Source: Clostridia bacterium (GTDB taxonomy: Bacteria; Bacillota; Clostridia; Oscillospirales; CAG-272). From it: DNA of 48,319 nucleotides. The translations under genes were made by a program, and so were the position numbers. The stretch is from the NCBI GenBank assembly GCA_017398595.1, contig JAFQFR010000052.1:1-48319 (forward strand). Direction: 5' to 3'. The notes beneath the pieces are model-generated. The model did no database searches. It had not been told where the DNA came from and was given only the letters and a program-made list of their open reading frames with translations. Shown here in pieces: positions 20,527 through 29,185 of the stretch (positions within the stretch are counted from its first letter, which is position 1; every line of letters begins with the position of its first letter).

Positions 20527-20854
20527 GTATTTGCCCCAATTTCCTTTCGTGTTCCCGATGTGGAAGTAAAGCCGACCGTACATCGTCGGAGCGAACCAAA
20601 CTTTTTTATATGTATGCGAAACACCGTTAGTAGACATGCGCTTTTACACCCAAGCTTCAATTCAACCTCAACAATTGCCGGATTTACGGTTGATTAGCAG
20701 GAGCGCTTTTCTCTTTTTATACGAAAAAAGAAATTTCCGCACAACTTTGAGAAACATCGGCATAATTCACAAGAAAACGGACAACCATTTTGTGGAATGC
20801 GGCAAATCGCTCAAAATAATAAATTTTTGAAAACTTTACCTGTGAATTTTTGAA
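20527..20854. other. Non-coding spacer without recognisable genes
   Basis: About 330 bases between the DUF1846 terminator and the permease promoter. Short open frames exist, but none has a ribosome binding site together with recognisable protein features. AT content rises toward the permease promoter. I see no convincing hairpin or RNA gene. Confidence 0.5.
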
Positions 20855-20884
20855 TTGACGTATGCGGTACGGTTCTATTATAAT
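20855..20884 (+). promoter_or_regulatory. Promoter of the lactate permease gene
   Basis: TTGACG (20855-20860), 18 bp, TATAAT (20879-20884), 39 bases before the ATG at 20923. Confidence 0.7.
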
Positions 20885-20922
20885 AAGGAAGTCAATACAT
20901 ATCAATAAATAGAGAGGTAATC

Positions 20923-22569
20923 ATGTTAGCAATTGTAGCGTTTCTCCCAATTCTGGCAACGCTGATTCTGATGACGGCTTTCAACTGGCCGGCAAAGCGC
21001 TGTCTGCTCGTATCCTGGCTCATGGCATGTGTGCTTGGATTCTTCCTTTGGGATATTGAACTGAAAGCCATCGCAGCAAGCTCGCTCTACGGTCTGCTCA
21101 AGTCGCTCGATGTACTGATCATCGTTTTCGGCGCAGTTTTGGTTATGAACACGCTGAAAGCTTCCGGTGCAACGGCGGCGATCAACCGCGGCTTTATGAA
21201 CATCAACCCCGACAAGCGTGTGCAGGCGATCATCATCGGCTTTGCATTCTGCTCCTTCATTGAATCCGCAGCCGGTTTCGGTACGCCCGCAGCGCTCGCA
21301 GGTCCTCTGATGGTCAGCCTCGGCTTCCCGCCCATGGCAGCAGCGATCATTGCACTGATCTGTGACAGTGTCGCCGTTTCGTTCGGTGCGGTCGGTACAC
21401 CTGTTAACATGTCGATCAGTCTGCTCGGTGCGGAAGTATGCACGGAAGAATTCGTTTCCGCATTTTCTGTTTGGACTGCAATCCCGCACGCCATCGTCGG
21501 CACGTTCCTGCCCCTCGGCGTACTGCTTCTCACCACGAAGATCTTCGGCAAGGAGCACTCCTTCAAGCCCGCGCTCGAGGCTGCACCCTTTGCGATCTTC
21601 GCAGGTCTTTCGTTCTCGGTTCCGATGCTCCTCATTGCAATGTTCATCGGCCACGAGTTTGCTTCCCTGCTCGGCGCATTGATCAGTGTCGGCGCAACCG
21701 TAGTAGCCGCAAAGGTCGGCTTCCTCTGCCCCAAAAAGACCTGGGACTTCGGCGATCCCGCCGAGTGGAATCCCGATTGGCTGGCTGTAACCAAGGTTTC
21801 TCCCCCTAAGCAGTCCAACATGAGTCTGCTCAAGGCATGGATACCCTACCTCATCATCGCAGTTGTACTGGTGCTGACCAGAATTCCACAACTCGGCATC
21901 AAGGGTATCCTCAATGATGATCCTCTCGCTCCGTTTGTGATCTCGATCAACAACATTCTCGGCTACGAGACGCTGGACTACTCGCTCAAATGGGCATATC
22001 TCCCCGGCACCTTCTTTATCATCACCGCGCTGATCACCATTTTCCTGCACGGTATGAAAAAGGAGCAGGTCAAGACCGCTTGGAAGGAAACCTTTTCGCA
22101 GGTATCCGGCGCAGCGCTTGCCATCATCTTCGGTCTGGCACTTGTACAGATCATGAGCTACGATCCCGACGGCGCAGGCGAAAAGATCAACATGATGACC
22201 ACCATGGCAAATGCTCTTTCCAAGGTCGGTAAGGCAGCATTCGTTGTGATCTCGCCCTTTATCGGCGTTCTCGGTTCGTTTGTTTCGGGTTCCAACACGG
22301 TATCCAATACCCTGTTCACCAACCTGCAGTTTGACACCGCAGCAGCCCTTGGTATCCCCACGGTATTTGCTGTGGCTATGCAGACGGTCGGCGGTGCGAT
22401 CGGTAATATCACCTGCATCAACAACGCCGTTGCCGCATCCGCAACGCTGGGTATCTCGGACCGCGAAGGCAAGCTGATCAAGATCAACGTCATCCCGATG
22501 CTGATCTACACGATCGTAGTTGTGATCGTCTTTGCCATTGCAGTTGCCCTCGGCGTTCAGCCTGTGTAA
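20923..22569 (+). CDS. L-lactate permease family transporter
   Basis: A 548-residue, very hydrophobic protein with about 12-14 membrane helices. Family stretches include FGAVLVMNTLKASGA, SFIESAAGFGTPAALAGP, SFGAVGTPVN and, near the C-terminus, SPFIGVLGSFVSGSNTVSNTLF, which are typical of LctP/LldP proton-lactate symporters. AGAGAGG precedes the ATG. It moves lactate or a related hydroxy acid across the cytoplasmic membrane. No lactate dehydrogenase or regulator is adjacent; it has its own promoter and terminator. Confidence 0.94.
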   Translation: MLAIVAFLPILATLILMTAFNWPAKRCLLVSWLMACVLGFFLWDIELKAIAASSLYGLLKSLDVLIIVFGAVLVMNTLKASGATAAINRGFMNINPDKRVQAIIIGFAFCSFIESAAGFGTPAALAGPLMVSLGFPPMAAAIIALICDSVAVSFGAVGTPVNMSISLLGAEVCTEEFVSAFSVWTAIPHAIVGTFLPLGVLLLTTKIFGKEHSFKPALEAAPFAIFAGLSFSVPMLLIAMFIGHEFASLLGALISVGATVVAAKVGFLCPKKTWDFGDPAEWNPDWLAVTKVSPPKQSNMSLLKAWIPYLIIAVVLVLTRIPQLGIKGILNDDPLAPFVISINNILGYETLDYSLKWAYLPGTFFIITALITIFLHGMKKEQVKTAWKETFSQVSGAALAIIFGLALVQIMSYDPDGAGEKINMMTTMANALSKVGKAAFVVISPFIGVLGSFVSGSNTVSNTLFTNLQFDTAAALGIPTVFAVAMQTVGGAIGNITCINNAVAASATLGISDREGKLIKINVIPMLIYTIVVVIVFAIAVALGVQPV

Positions 22570-22585
22570 AAACTATATTACAAAT

Positions 22586-22619
22586 AAAAATGGCACCTCA
22601 AATCGAGGTGCCATTTTTT
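22586..22619. terminator. Terminator between the permease and secreted protein genes
   Basis: AAAAATGGCACCTC (22586-22599), AAATC loop, GAGGTGCCATTTTT (22605-22618), with T-runs on both strands between convergent genes. Confidence 0.85.
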
Positions 22620-22630
22620 GCATTCAAAGT

Positions 22631-24268
22631 TTACTTGGTAATGGTCGCAGTGGAAGTTGCGCCGTCCCATGCTACCGTGCCGCCGAGTGTCTCCGCTACG
22701 AAACGTACAGGCATGAAAGAGCGGTCACTCACGATAACTGCGGGAGAATCGAGCTTTACAGCCTGACCGTTAACGATCGCTTCAGCCGCGCCGACCGTGA
22801 TCTTGATCTCGGTATCCGCGGTCTTGAGCGTTGCGGTGGAAGTTGCACCGTCCCAACCGATCTCAGCGCCGAGTGCTTCTGCTACATAGCGAACGGGCAG
22901 CATCGTGCGATCGTTAATGATGATGGGCGCAACGTCCATGGTCTTCGTCTCGCCGTTAAGCGTGTAGTCGGTCTTGCCCACCGTCATCTTCAACTCTACG
23001 CCCGAAGCAGCATCGGTGAAGCAAGCCAACTGCGGACCGTTTGCGGTCTTGACCCAGTTTCCGGTGCTGTTCAGCGTAGCAAACTCATCGTCACTGTACA
23101 GAGCATACAGCTTAACATCCAGATAGGACTTGGGATCGGGCGTACCCGTGCTGCTGTAATAGCAAGCCGTAAAGTTCTTTGCCAAGGGGAATCCGCAGAA
23201 GCCCTGGATATAGGAGTTATCATCCTCGGTAGTCGTCAAAGCTGCATCGTTGTAATAAACAGTGCCGTTGCTGTAGCAATTCGAGGTAGTCGTAGTGCCC
23301 TTAGTCTGACCGATCAAACCGCCGGCATATGCTGCATAGCAGTAAACATCACCGGTATTCAAGCAATCGGAGATCACAGATGCATTTTCGGCAGCACCGA
23401 CCACGCCGCCGGTATTGGCATTTCCGGAAGTCGTGGTAGCCGTTACCTTAGCGCTGTTCATGCACTGGGATACAGTCGAAGAATCGTGGATATAACCGAT
23501 CACGCCGCCGATCAGGTAATTACCCTGGACTTCACCGCTGTTTACGCATTTCTCAACCGTAGAGGAGAGGCAGCGACCGACAATACCGCCGATGTTGTTT
23601 TCGCCCAGCATTACACCGGTATTTTCGCATGCGGATATTACCACGCCCCATGCGATACCGGCAATACCGCCGACATCATTATGATGCGTGCCGTCTGCTG
23701 CAATAGAAGTGAGGTTTCCGGCATTCTTGCAATCCACGATGGTTGTCGTCAGTGCAAGGTTTGCATCATATGCAAAGCCGACGATACCGCCAATCTGCGG
23801 TTTTGTCGCATCGGTACCGATAACATCGCAGAGATTCGTACAGCCGCTGATCATTACACCCTCGGTTGCATAACCAACGATACCGCCAACGAACTTCTTA
23901 CCGGTAACGCTGCCGTCAAGCGTAAGGTTCTTGATCACAGCGCCGCTGCCGACATAGCCGAAGAAGCCGACATTTTCCGTGTCTGCAAGCGCCAGAGTGT
24001 AACCGCTGACCGTCTTGCCGTTACCGTCAAACGTACCGGTAAAGGGTGTTCCGCTCGTACCGATCGGAGCCACTGCTTTGCCGCTCATGTCAATGTCATT
24101 TTTCAGAACATAGCTGGCGTTCCACGCATAGCCATCCTGATTCATAAGTTTGACCAGTTCATCTGCCGTGGAGATCTCGATCACATCAGCAGCTGCTGCG
24201 GGCAGTGCTGTCAGCATACCGAGAATCAAGCATACTGTCAATAAAATTCCAATTGTTTTCTTTTGCAT
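22631..24268 (-). CDS. Secreted GLUG-like repeat protein with copper amine oxidase N-like stalk domains
   Basis: A 545-residue exported protein; start at 24268 with GGAGG 7 bases upstream. The signal peptide (MQKKTIGILLTVCLILGM, then AAAADVIE) and first domain closely resemble the gene at 1-1971. About seven repeats of G-G-I-V-G-x(n)-C-x-N-x-G-x-V follow. The C-terminus, unlike the paralogue as far as seen, carries two copies of the copper amine oxidase N-terminal-like stalk domain: IIINDRTMLPVRYVAEALGA and PAVIVSDRSFMPVRFVAETL, each followed by W-D-G-A-T-S-T-A-T. Such pairs anchor or extend surface proteins in Clostridia. Function unknown; a cell-surface role is inferred. Confidence 0.9.
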   Translation of the reverse strand: MQKKTIGILLTVCLILGMLTALPAAAADVIEISTADELVKLMNQDGYAWNASYVLKNDIDMSGKAVAPIGTSGTPFTGTFDGNGKTVSGYTLALADTENVGFFGYVGSGAVIKNLTLDGSVTGKKFVGGIVGYATEGVMISGCTNLCDVIGTDATKPQIGGIVGFAYDANLALTTTIVDCKNAGNLTSIAADGTHHNDVGGIAGIAWGVVISACENTGVMLGENNIGGIVGRCLSSTVEKCVNSGEVQGNYLIGGVIGYIHDSSTVSQCMNSAKVTATTTSGNANTGGVVGAAENASVISDCLNTGDVYCYAAYAGGLIGQTKGTTTTSNCYSNGTVYYNDAALTTTEDDNSYIQGFCGFPLAKNFTACYYSSTGTPDPKSYLDVKLYALYSDDEFATLNSTGNWVKTANGPQLACFTDAASGVELKMTVGKTDYTLNGETKTMDVAPIIINDRTMLPVRYVAEALGAEIGWDGATSTATLKTADTEIKITVGAAEAIVNGQAVKLDSPAVIVSDRSFMPVRFVAETLGGTVAWDGATSTATITK

Positions 24269-24341
24269 AGTTTGTCCTCCTGTTTTCTTTGGCAATTCAT
24301 AACTGCATCGGCTAATGCTTGTCATTTTCACCAATTCCACC

Positions 24342-24370
24342 TTTATAGTAACATGTTTTATGGGTAACAA
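24342..24370 (-). promoter_or_regulatory. Promoter of the secreted repeat protein gene
   Basis: On the minus strand TTGTTA (24365-24370), 17 bp, TATAAA (24342-24347). The start codon at 24268 is 74 bases away. Confidence 0.55.
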
Positions 24371-24437
24371 CAACCAAAAAAAAGATAAATATTTTTACAC
24401 TTAAATTTATCGCTCATTTTTGTTGATAATTTGTAAA

Positions 24438-24468
24438 GTAAAAAGGCGTCTGCATTGCAGACGCCTTT
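24438..24468 (-). terminator. Distal copy of the twin terminators after hydA
   Basis: A perfect inverted repeat with arms AAAGGCGTCTGCA and TGCAGACGCCTTT (24442-24468). On the minus strand it ends in a T-run. It is nearly identical to the terminator at 24621-24649. Confidence 0.75.
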
Positions 24469-24582
24469 AAGGCTGTCGAAAAACTTTCGTTTTTCGACAT
24501 GAGGGGCGCAAGTCTCGCGACGCACTCACCGTGCGCGCCCCTGTAAGGAGTTTTAAAGCCGGCGCATGTCCGTCTTTAAAAC
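24440..24582 (-). ncRNA. Candidate structured small RNA between twin terminators
   Basis: The segment between the two terminators holds three further inverted repeats: GTTTTAAAG/CTTTAAAAC (24550-24558, 24574-24582), AGGGGCGC/GCGCCCCT (24502-24509, 24535-24542) and GTCGAAAAA/TTTTTCGAC (24475-24483, 24490-24498), then the distal terminator. On the minus strand TTGAAA (24610-24615) and TAAAAT (24586-24591) lie 18 bp apart. Transcription would then start within or just before the first hairpin. No protein-coding frame stands out. It could also be a duplicated hydA 3' end or an inactive repeat element. Confidence 0.35.
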
Positions 24583-24620
24583 AAGATTTTATTGTATTCG
24601 TTCACTGATTTTCAAACGTA

Positions 24621-24649
24621 AAAAGGCGTCTGCGATGCAGACGCCTTTT
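24621..24649 (-). terminator. Intrinsic terminator directly after hydA
   Basis: AAAAGGCGTCTGC-GAT-GCAGACGCCTTTT, 17 bases past the hydA stop, with a T-run on the minus strand. Confidence 0.85.
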
Positions 24650-24665
24650 GGTATTATCTTACAGA

Positions 24666-26402
24666 TTACAGACCGCGCTTTACATAGCTGGTGTGCAGGA
24701 TCACATGTGCCTTATGGCTGTTGGGCTCGCCGAAGAACTCATCATAGAGCTTCTTGACAGCGCTGTTTTCATGCGACTTGCGCAGATCCATGTTCTTATC
24801 TGCGGTATAGAGAACAGCCGCTCTCTTTGCACGCAGGTCAACATTGTTGCGGACCTTTGCAGGCTGATACGGCTGACCGCCGCCGTTTACGCAGCCGCCG
24901 GGACAAGCCATGATCTCGATGAAGTCTACCTTCTCCTCGCCGTTTTCTACAGCGGTGAGCAGCTTCTTCGCATTGGCAGTGCCGCTGGCAACAGCAACCT
25001 TGAGCTCAATATCGCCGAGCTTGTAGGTAGCGCGCTTGATACCCTCGGTACCGCGGACATCCTCAAACTCGAGCTTTTCGAGCTGTTTGCCCTCGATGAC
25101 CTCTGCTGCGGTACGGAGAGCTGCCTCCATAACGCCGCCGGTCGCGCCGAAGATCGCACCTGCGCCCGAACCGATGTCGAACGGCGTGTCGAACTTCTCA
25201 TCCTGCATGGAGCGGAAGTCGATGCCTGCCTGCTGGATCATTCTTGCGAGCTCACGGGTGGTGATCGCAACATCTACATCGGGTACGCCCGCTGCGGACT
25301 GATCTGCTCTGCCGACCTCGAATTTCTTCGCCGTACAAGGAATTACCGATACAAAGAAGATCTTCGCGGGATCGAGTCCCATCTTCTGTGCGTAGTAGGT
25401 CTTATAGGTAGCGCCGAACATCTGTTGGGGCGACTTGCAGGTAGAAAGGTTCTCTGTCATCTGGGGGAAGTAATGCTCGCAGAACTTGATCCATCCGGGC
25501 GAGCAGGAGGTGATCATGGGGAGCTTGCCGCCGTTCTTGACTCTGCCGAGGAACTCGGTAGCCTCCTCCATAATGGTGAGGTCGGCGGTAAGGTTCATAT
25601 CATATACGCCGTCAAAGCCGAGGCGCTTCATCGAAGCAACCATCTTGCCCTCGGTGTCGGTGCCGGGCTCATAGCCAAAGCACTCGCCGATCTGTGCGCG
25701 AACAGAGGGAGCTGCGCAGATCGCAACATGCATCTCGGGATCAGCGATCGCCTCAAATACCTTTGCGGTGTCGTCCTTTTCATAGAGCGCACCGGTAGGA
25801 CATGCAACTACGCACTGACCGCAGTTGATGCACGAGGTGTCCGCCAGCTTAATATCGAACGCGGTGCCGATATGCGTATCGAAGCCGCGGTCGTTTGCGC
25901 CGATGACGCCGATGCCCTGCATCGTTTTGCAGGCAGCCACACAGCGACGGCAAAGGATACATTTATTGTTATCACGGATGATGGAGGGAGAAGAATCGTC
26001 GATGGCATACTCGGTTCTCTCGCCGCCGAAATGGTTCTCGTCCACGCCGTACTCATTGCAGAGCGACTGCAGCTCACAAGTGGTGCTGCGCACGCAGGAG
26101 AGACATTCCTTCTTGTGGTTGGAGAGGAGCAGCTCGAGGTTCATTTTTCTCGCCGCACGGATCTTCGGGGAGTTGGTGGTGATCTCCATACCCTCGTTTA
26201 CGGGATATACACAGGCGGTGACCAGACCGCGCGCGCCCTTGACTTCCACAAGGCAAAGACGGCAGGCACCGATTTCATTGATGTCCTTGAGATAGCAAAG
26301 TGTCGGGATGTCGATGCCGGCATAACGAGCAGCTTCCAGAACGGTGATGCCCTTTTCCACTGCATAGTCTCTGCCGTTGATTTTAATGTTTACAGTTTCC
26401 AT
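24666..26402 (-). CDS. hydA: NADH-dependent [FeFe] hydrogenase catalytic subunit
   Basis: A 578-residue enzyme making or oxidising H2. N-terminal [2Fe-2S] ligands C36, C47, C50, C64; His-ligated cluster H96-x3-C-x2-C-x5-C; two [4Fe-4S] motifs CILCRRCVAAC and CINCGQCVVACP. H-cluster loops are ITSCSPGW (around 297-304), VIPCTAKKFE and IMACPGGCVNGGGQP. The L1 loop has Ser after the first Cys, where the clostridial reference enzyme has Cys-Cys; from memory this is a common variant in NAD(P)H-linked groups. Start at 26402 chosen from AGGAG. With the NuoF- and NuoE-like subunits encoded upstream it should form an electron-bifurcating or NADH-linked complex. No HydEFG maturase genes are in the window. 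Confidence 0.95.
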   Translation of the reverse strand: METVNIKINGRDYAVEKGITVLEAARYAGIDIPTLCYLKDINEIGACRLCLVEVKGARGLVTACVYPVNEGMEITTNSPKIRAARKMNLELLLSNHKKECLSCVRSTTCELQSLCNEYGVDENHFGGERTEYAIDDSSPSIIRDNNKCILCRRCVAACKTMQGIGVIGANDRGFDTHIGTAFDIKLADTSCINCGQCVVACPTGALYEKDDTAKVFEAIADPEMHVAICAAPSVRAQIGECFGYEPGTDTEGKMVASMKRLGFDGVYDMNLTADLTIMEEATEFLGRVKNGGKLPMITSCSPGWIKFCEHYFPQMTENLSTCKSPQQMFGATYKTYYAQKMGLDPAKIFFVSVIPCTAKKFEVGRADQSAAGVPDVDVAITTRELARMIQQAGIDFRSMQDEKFDTPFDIGSGAGAIFGATGGVMEAALRTAAEVIEGKQLEKLEFEDVRGTEGIKRATYKLGDIELKVAVASGTANAKKLLTAVENGEEKVDFIEIMACPGGCVNGGGQPYQPAKVRNNVDLRAKRAAVLYTADKNMDLRKSHENSAVKKLYDEFFGEPNSHKAHVILHTSYVKRGL

Positions 26403-26420
26403 TGCATATTCTCCTTTCAC

Positions 26421-28217
26421 TTATTTCTTCTCAATCGCGCCGAACTTACACTTCTCGATACAAGCGCCGCACTTGAGGCACTTTGCGGGATCGATGGAGT
26501 GCGGGTTCTTGACAGAGCCGCTGATCGCGCCTGCGGGACATACGCGGGCACAAGCGGTACAGCCCTTACATTTATCCTCGTTGATCACGAAGCGGAGCAG
26601 ATGCTTACATACGCCCGCGGGGCACTTCTTGTCCACAACGTGCGCAATATATTCATCGCGGAAGTAACGGAGCGTGGACAGAACGGGGTTCGGAGCCGTC
26701 TGACCGAGTCCGCAGAGCGAACCTGCCTTGATGTACCGTGCAAGCTCCTCGAGACGGTCGAGGTCTTCGAGCTCGCCCTTGCCGTCGATGATCTTGTCGA
26801 GGATCTCCAGCATACGCTTGGTACCGATACGGCAGGGTGTACACTTACCGCAGGACTCATCGACCGTGAAGTCGAGGAAGAATCTTGCAATATCGACCAT
26901 ACAGTTGTCCTCGTCCATGACGATCAGACCGCCCGAGCCCATCATCGAGCCGATCGCGATCAGGTTGTCATAGTCGATGGGCGTGTCGATCAGGCTTGCG
27001 GGGATACAACCGCCGGAAGGACCGCCGGTCTGTGCCGCCTTGAACTTCTTGCCGTTCGGGATGCCGCCGCCGATCTCCTCGATAACTTCGCGAAGAGTGG
27101 TACCCATCGGGATCTCTACAAGGCCGGTATTGGTGATCTTGCCGCCGAGTGCAAATACCTTGGTACCCTTGGACTTCTCGGTACCCATCGAAGCAAACCA
27201 GTCTGCACCTTTGAGAATGATCTGCGGAACATTTGCATAGGTCTCAACGTTGTTGAGAACGGTCGGTCTCTGGAACAGACCTTTCTCTGCGGGGAACGGA
27301 GGACGCGGACGGGGTTCGCCGCGGTTACCCTCGATCGAAGTCATCAGTGCCGTCTCCTCGCCGCAGACGAATGCGCCTGCACCGAGACGAAGCTGAATGT
27401 CAAAGTTAAAGCCGGTGCCGAAGATGTCGTTGCCGAGCAGACCGTATTCACGCGCCTGCTTGATCGCGATCTCGAGACGCTGAATTGCGATCGGGTACTC
27501 TGCACGGACATAGATATAGCCTTCGTCAGCGCCGATCGCATAGCCTGCGATCGCCATTGCCTCGAGCACTGCATGCGGGTCACCCTCGAGAATGGAGCGG
27601 TCCATGAATGCGCCGGGGTCGCCCTCGTCGGCGTTACATGCAACATACTTCTTGCCGCCGTCCTGTACGATCACGCGGGCAAGCTGCCACTTTCTGCCGG
27701 TAGGGAATCCTCCGCCGCCGCGGCCGCGCAGTCCGGAATCGGTGATGGTCTTGATAACATCCTCGGGCGTCATCTCGGTGAGCACCTTACCGAGTGCGGC
27801 ATAACCGTCTCTTGCGATGTACTCGTCAATGACCTCGGGGTTGATCACGCCGCAGTTGCGGAGCGCAACGCGGTGCTGTTTCTTATAGAATGTAGTCTCC
27901 GAAAGCGAGGTGACCGCATGATGGTCGCCGGTCTTTTCGTGATACTCCAGGCGGGTGACCGGACGGCCTTTGAGCAGATGCTCCTCCACGATCTCGGGAA
28001 TATCCTCGGGCTTTACCATGCTGTAGAAGGTACCGTCGGGATATACGATCATGACGGGACCGAGCGCGCAAAGACCGAAACAACCGGTAGTGACCAGCTT
28101 GACTTCTTCCGTCAGGCCCTTGACTTCCAGCTCTTTTTCAAGCGCTTCTTTCAGAGCCATGCTTCCGGAGGAGGTACAACCTGTACCGCCGCAGATCAAA
28201 ACATGTGTGCGAATCAT
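26421..28217 (-). CDS. hydB: Hydrogenase NuoF-like flavoprotein subunit
   Basis: A 598-residue NADH-binding subunit. N-terminal thioredoxin-like [2Fe-2S] domain (CGGTGCTSSGS and TTGCFGLCALGP), then the NuoF core with FMN/NADH loop GLRGRGGGGFPTGRKW, the cluster motif ESCGKCTPCRIGTKRM, and two C-terminal [4Fe-4S] motifs CKGCTACARVCPAGAI and CLKCGACIEKC. This domain order is that of HydB in trimeric hydrogenases. AGGAGG precedes the ATG; hydA begins 18 bases after its stop. It splits electrons between NADH and iron-sulfur carriers for HydA. Confidence 0.95.
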   Translation of the reverse strand: MIRTHVLICGGTGCTSSGSMALKEALEKELEVKGLTEEVKLVTTGCFGLCALGPVMIVYPDGTFYSMVKPEDIPEIVEEHLLKGRPVTRLEYHEKTGDHHAVTSLSETTFYKKQHRVALRNCGVINPEVIDEYIARDGYAALGKVLTEMTPEDVIKTITDSGLRGRGGGGFPTGRKWQLARVIVQDGGKKYVACNADEGDPGAFMDRSILEGDPHAVLEAMAIAGYAIGADEGYIYVRAEYPIAIQRLEIAIKQAREYGLLGNDIFGTGFNFDIQLRLGAGAFVCGEETALMTSIEGNRGEPRPRPPFPAEKGLFQRPTVLNNVETYANVPQIILKGADWFASMGTEKSKGTKVFALGGKITNTGLVEIPMGTTLREVIEEIGGGIPNGKKFKAAQTGGPSGGCIPASLIDTPIDYDNLIAIGSMMGSGGLIVMDEDNCMVDIARFFLDFTVDESCGKCTPCRIGTKRMLEILDKIIDGKGELEDLDRLEELARYIKAGSLCGLGQTAPNPVLSTLRYFRDEYIAHVVDKKCPAGVCKHLLRFVINEDKCKGCTACARVCPAGAISGSVKNPHSIDPAKCLKCGACIEKCKFGAIEKK

Positions 28218-28235
28218 TTCTTTTCCTCCTAAAGC

Positions 28236-28601
28236 TTATTTATTGCCGATCGTAAATTCTTCTACGACCATGCCGTTTTTGAGATGCTCGTGCACGACGC
28301 GCTTTGCCTTCTCCGCCGTCATCTTTACATATGTAACTTTATCCTTGCCGTCCTCAAAGATCTCCACAACGGGCTCGTACTGGCAAATGCCGATACAACC
28401 GGTCTGCGTAACCGTAACCTTGTCCACAAGGTCTGCTGCATTGACCGCTTCTACAAAAGCGGAAAGTACGGGACGTGCGCCTGCCGCGATACCGCAGGTC
28501 GCCATACCGACTACAACACGAATGTTGCCCGATCCCTCGCGGATCGCAACCTTGTCCTGCATTCTTGCCTTGATTGCTGCAAGTTCAGCTAAAGATTTCA
28601 T
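28236..28601 (-). CDS. Thioredoxin-like [2Fe-2S] ferredoxin protein
   Basis: A 121-residue protein with GMATCGIAAGA and TQTGCIGICQYEP, giving the C-x(n)-C ... C-x3-C layout of thioredoxin-like [2Fe-2S] ferredoxins. It resembles the N-terminal domain of the downstream NuoF-like subunit. The start at 28601 follows GGAGG by 8 bases; an in-frame TTG further upstream overlaps that site. Probably an electron-carrying accessory of the hydrogenase. It sits between the ATPase gene and hydB in the operon. Confidence 0.88.
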   Translation of the reverse strand: MKSLAELAAIKARMQDKVAIREGSGNIRVVVGMATCGIAAGARPVLSAFVEAVNAADLVDKVTVTQTGCIGICQYEPVVEIFEDGKDKVTYVKMTAEKAKRVVHEHLKNGMVVEEFTIGNK

Positions 28602-28618
28602 GGTGTACACCTCCAAAT

Positions 28619-29173
28619 TTATTCAGGTAAATGTTCATATTGTTCGCTGAGATACCCGCGCACCCATATCAGCACATCGGGCGCGTTCAGCGCCACGTCA
28701 CCGAGGACCGCACGCATCTGCCGCGTATCCATCTCCACGGTGAAGTCCGACGTTTTGTGGGTAAACACATAGTCGATCTCGGGATGCCCCTGCAAAAGCG
28801 TTTCGATCGTGGCGACCATGTCTCCGACAGGCGTCATGTCGATATGCCGCGTGTCAAAGGTGGCGCGCACCACAGTGCCGTGCTGCAAAGGATCATCCGC
28901 AGCCGCCACAGACGTGATCTGCAGCGTGCCGCCCGTCTGCTCTGCCGCAAGCTGCAAAAGCGGAATGCCCATGCCGACCTTGCGGGTCGTGCGCGTGGTA
29001 TAAAACGGGTCCGTAACGGTTTTCAGCGTTTCACGGCTCATGCCGCAGCCGTTGTCGGTGATGGTCAGCGTCAGCACGCCGTCTTCCTCGACAAGCGCAA
29101 TTTCGATAAGCGTTGCGCCCGCCGTTACCGAATTCTGTGTAATATCTAAAATATTCAGCGAAAGTTCCTTCAT
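28619..29173 (-). CDS. HATPase domain protein inside the hydrogenase operon
   Basis: A 184-residue GHKL-type ATPase. N-box LNILDITQNSVTAGA, G1 box DNGCGM and a G2-like VGMGIPLLQLAAEQTGG form an ATP site like those of histidine kinases and anti-sigma kinases. The C-terminal 80 residues are unfamiliar. No phospho-accepting His domain or membrane helix is seen. I find no clear ribosome binding site before the ATG at 29173, which is only 12 bases after the hydC stop, so reinitiation is likely. Its place among structural subunits suggests a regulatory or assembly role (inference). Confidence 0.82.
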   Translation of the reverse strand: MKELSLNILDITQNSVTAGATLIEIALVEEDGVLTLTITDNGCGMSRETLKTVTDPFYTTRTTRKVGMGIPLLQLAAEQTGGTLQITSVAAADDPLQHGTVVRATFDTRHIDMTPVGDMVATIETLLQGHPEIDYVFTHKTSDFTVEMDTRQMRAVLGDVALNAPDVLIWVRGYLSEQYEHLPE

Positions 29174-29185
29174 GGTGAGGAAAAA

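Noticed and set aside
22532..24244. A 570-codon plus-strand frame opposite the second secreted protein
   Set aside because: The minus-strand frame has a signal peptide, repeats, stalk domains and AGGAGG. The plus frame only mirrors the repeats.
24438..24649. A CRISPR array or insertion sequence suggested by the twin repeats
   Set aside because: Only two copies exist, each a hairpin with T-run in terminator position. No cas genes, transposase or target duplication are seen. No CRISPR array is visible elsewhere in the window.
24648..28232. A 1194-codon open frame on the plus strand opposite the hydrogenase genes
   Set aside because: It lies antisense to hydA and hydB, whose domains and motifs are unambiguous. 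Its translation has no family motif, and the frame is open because of codon bias in GC-rich genes.
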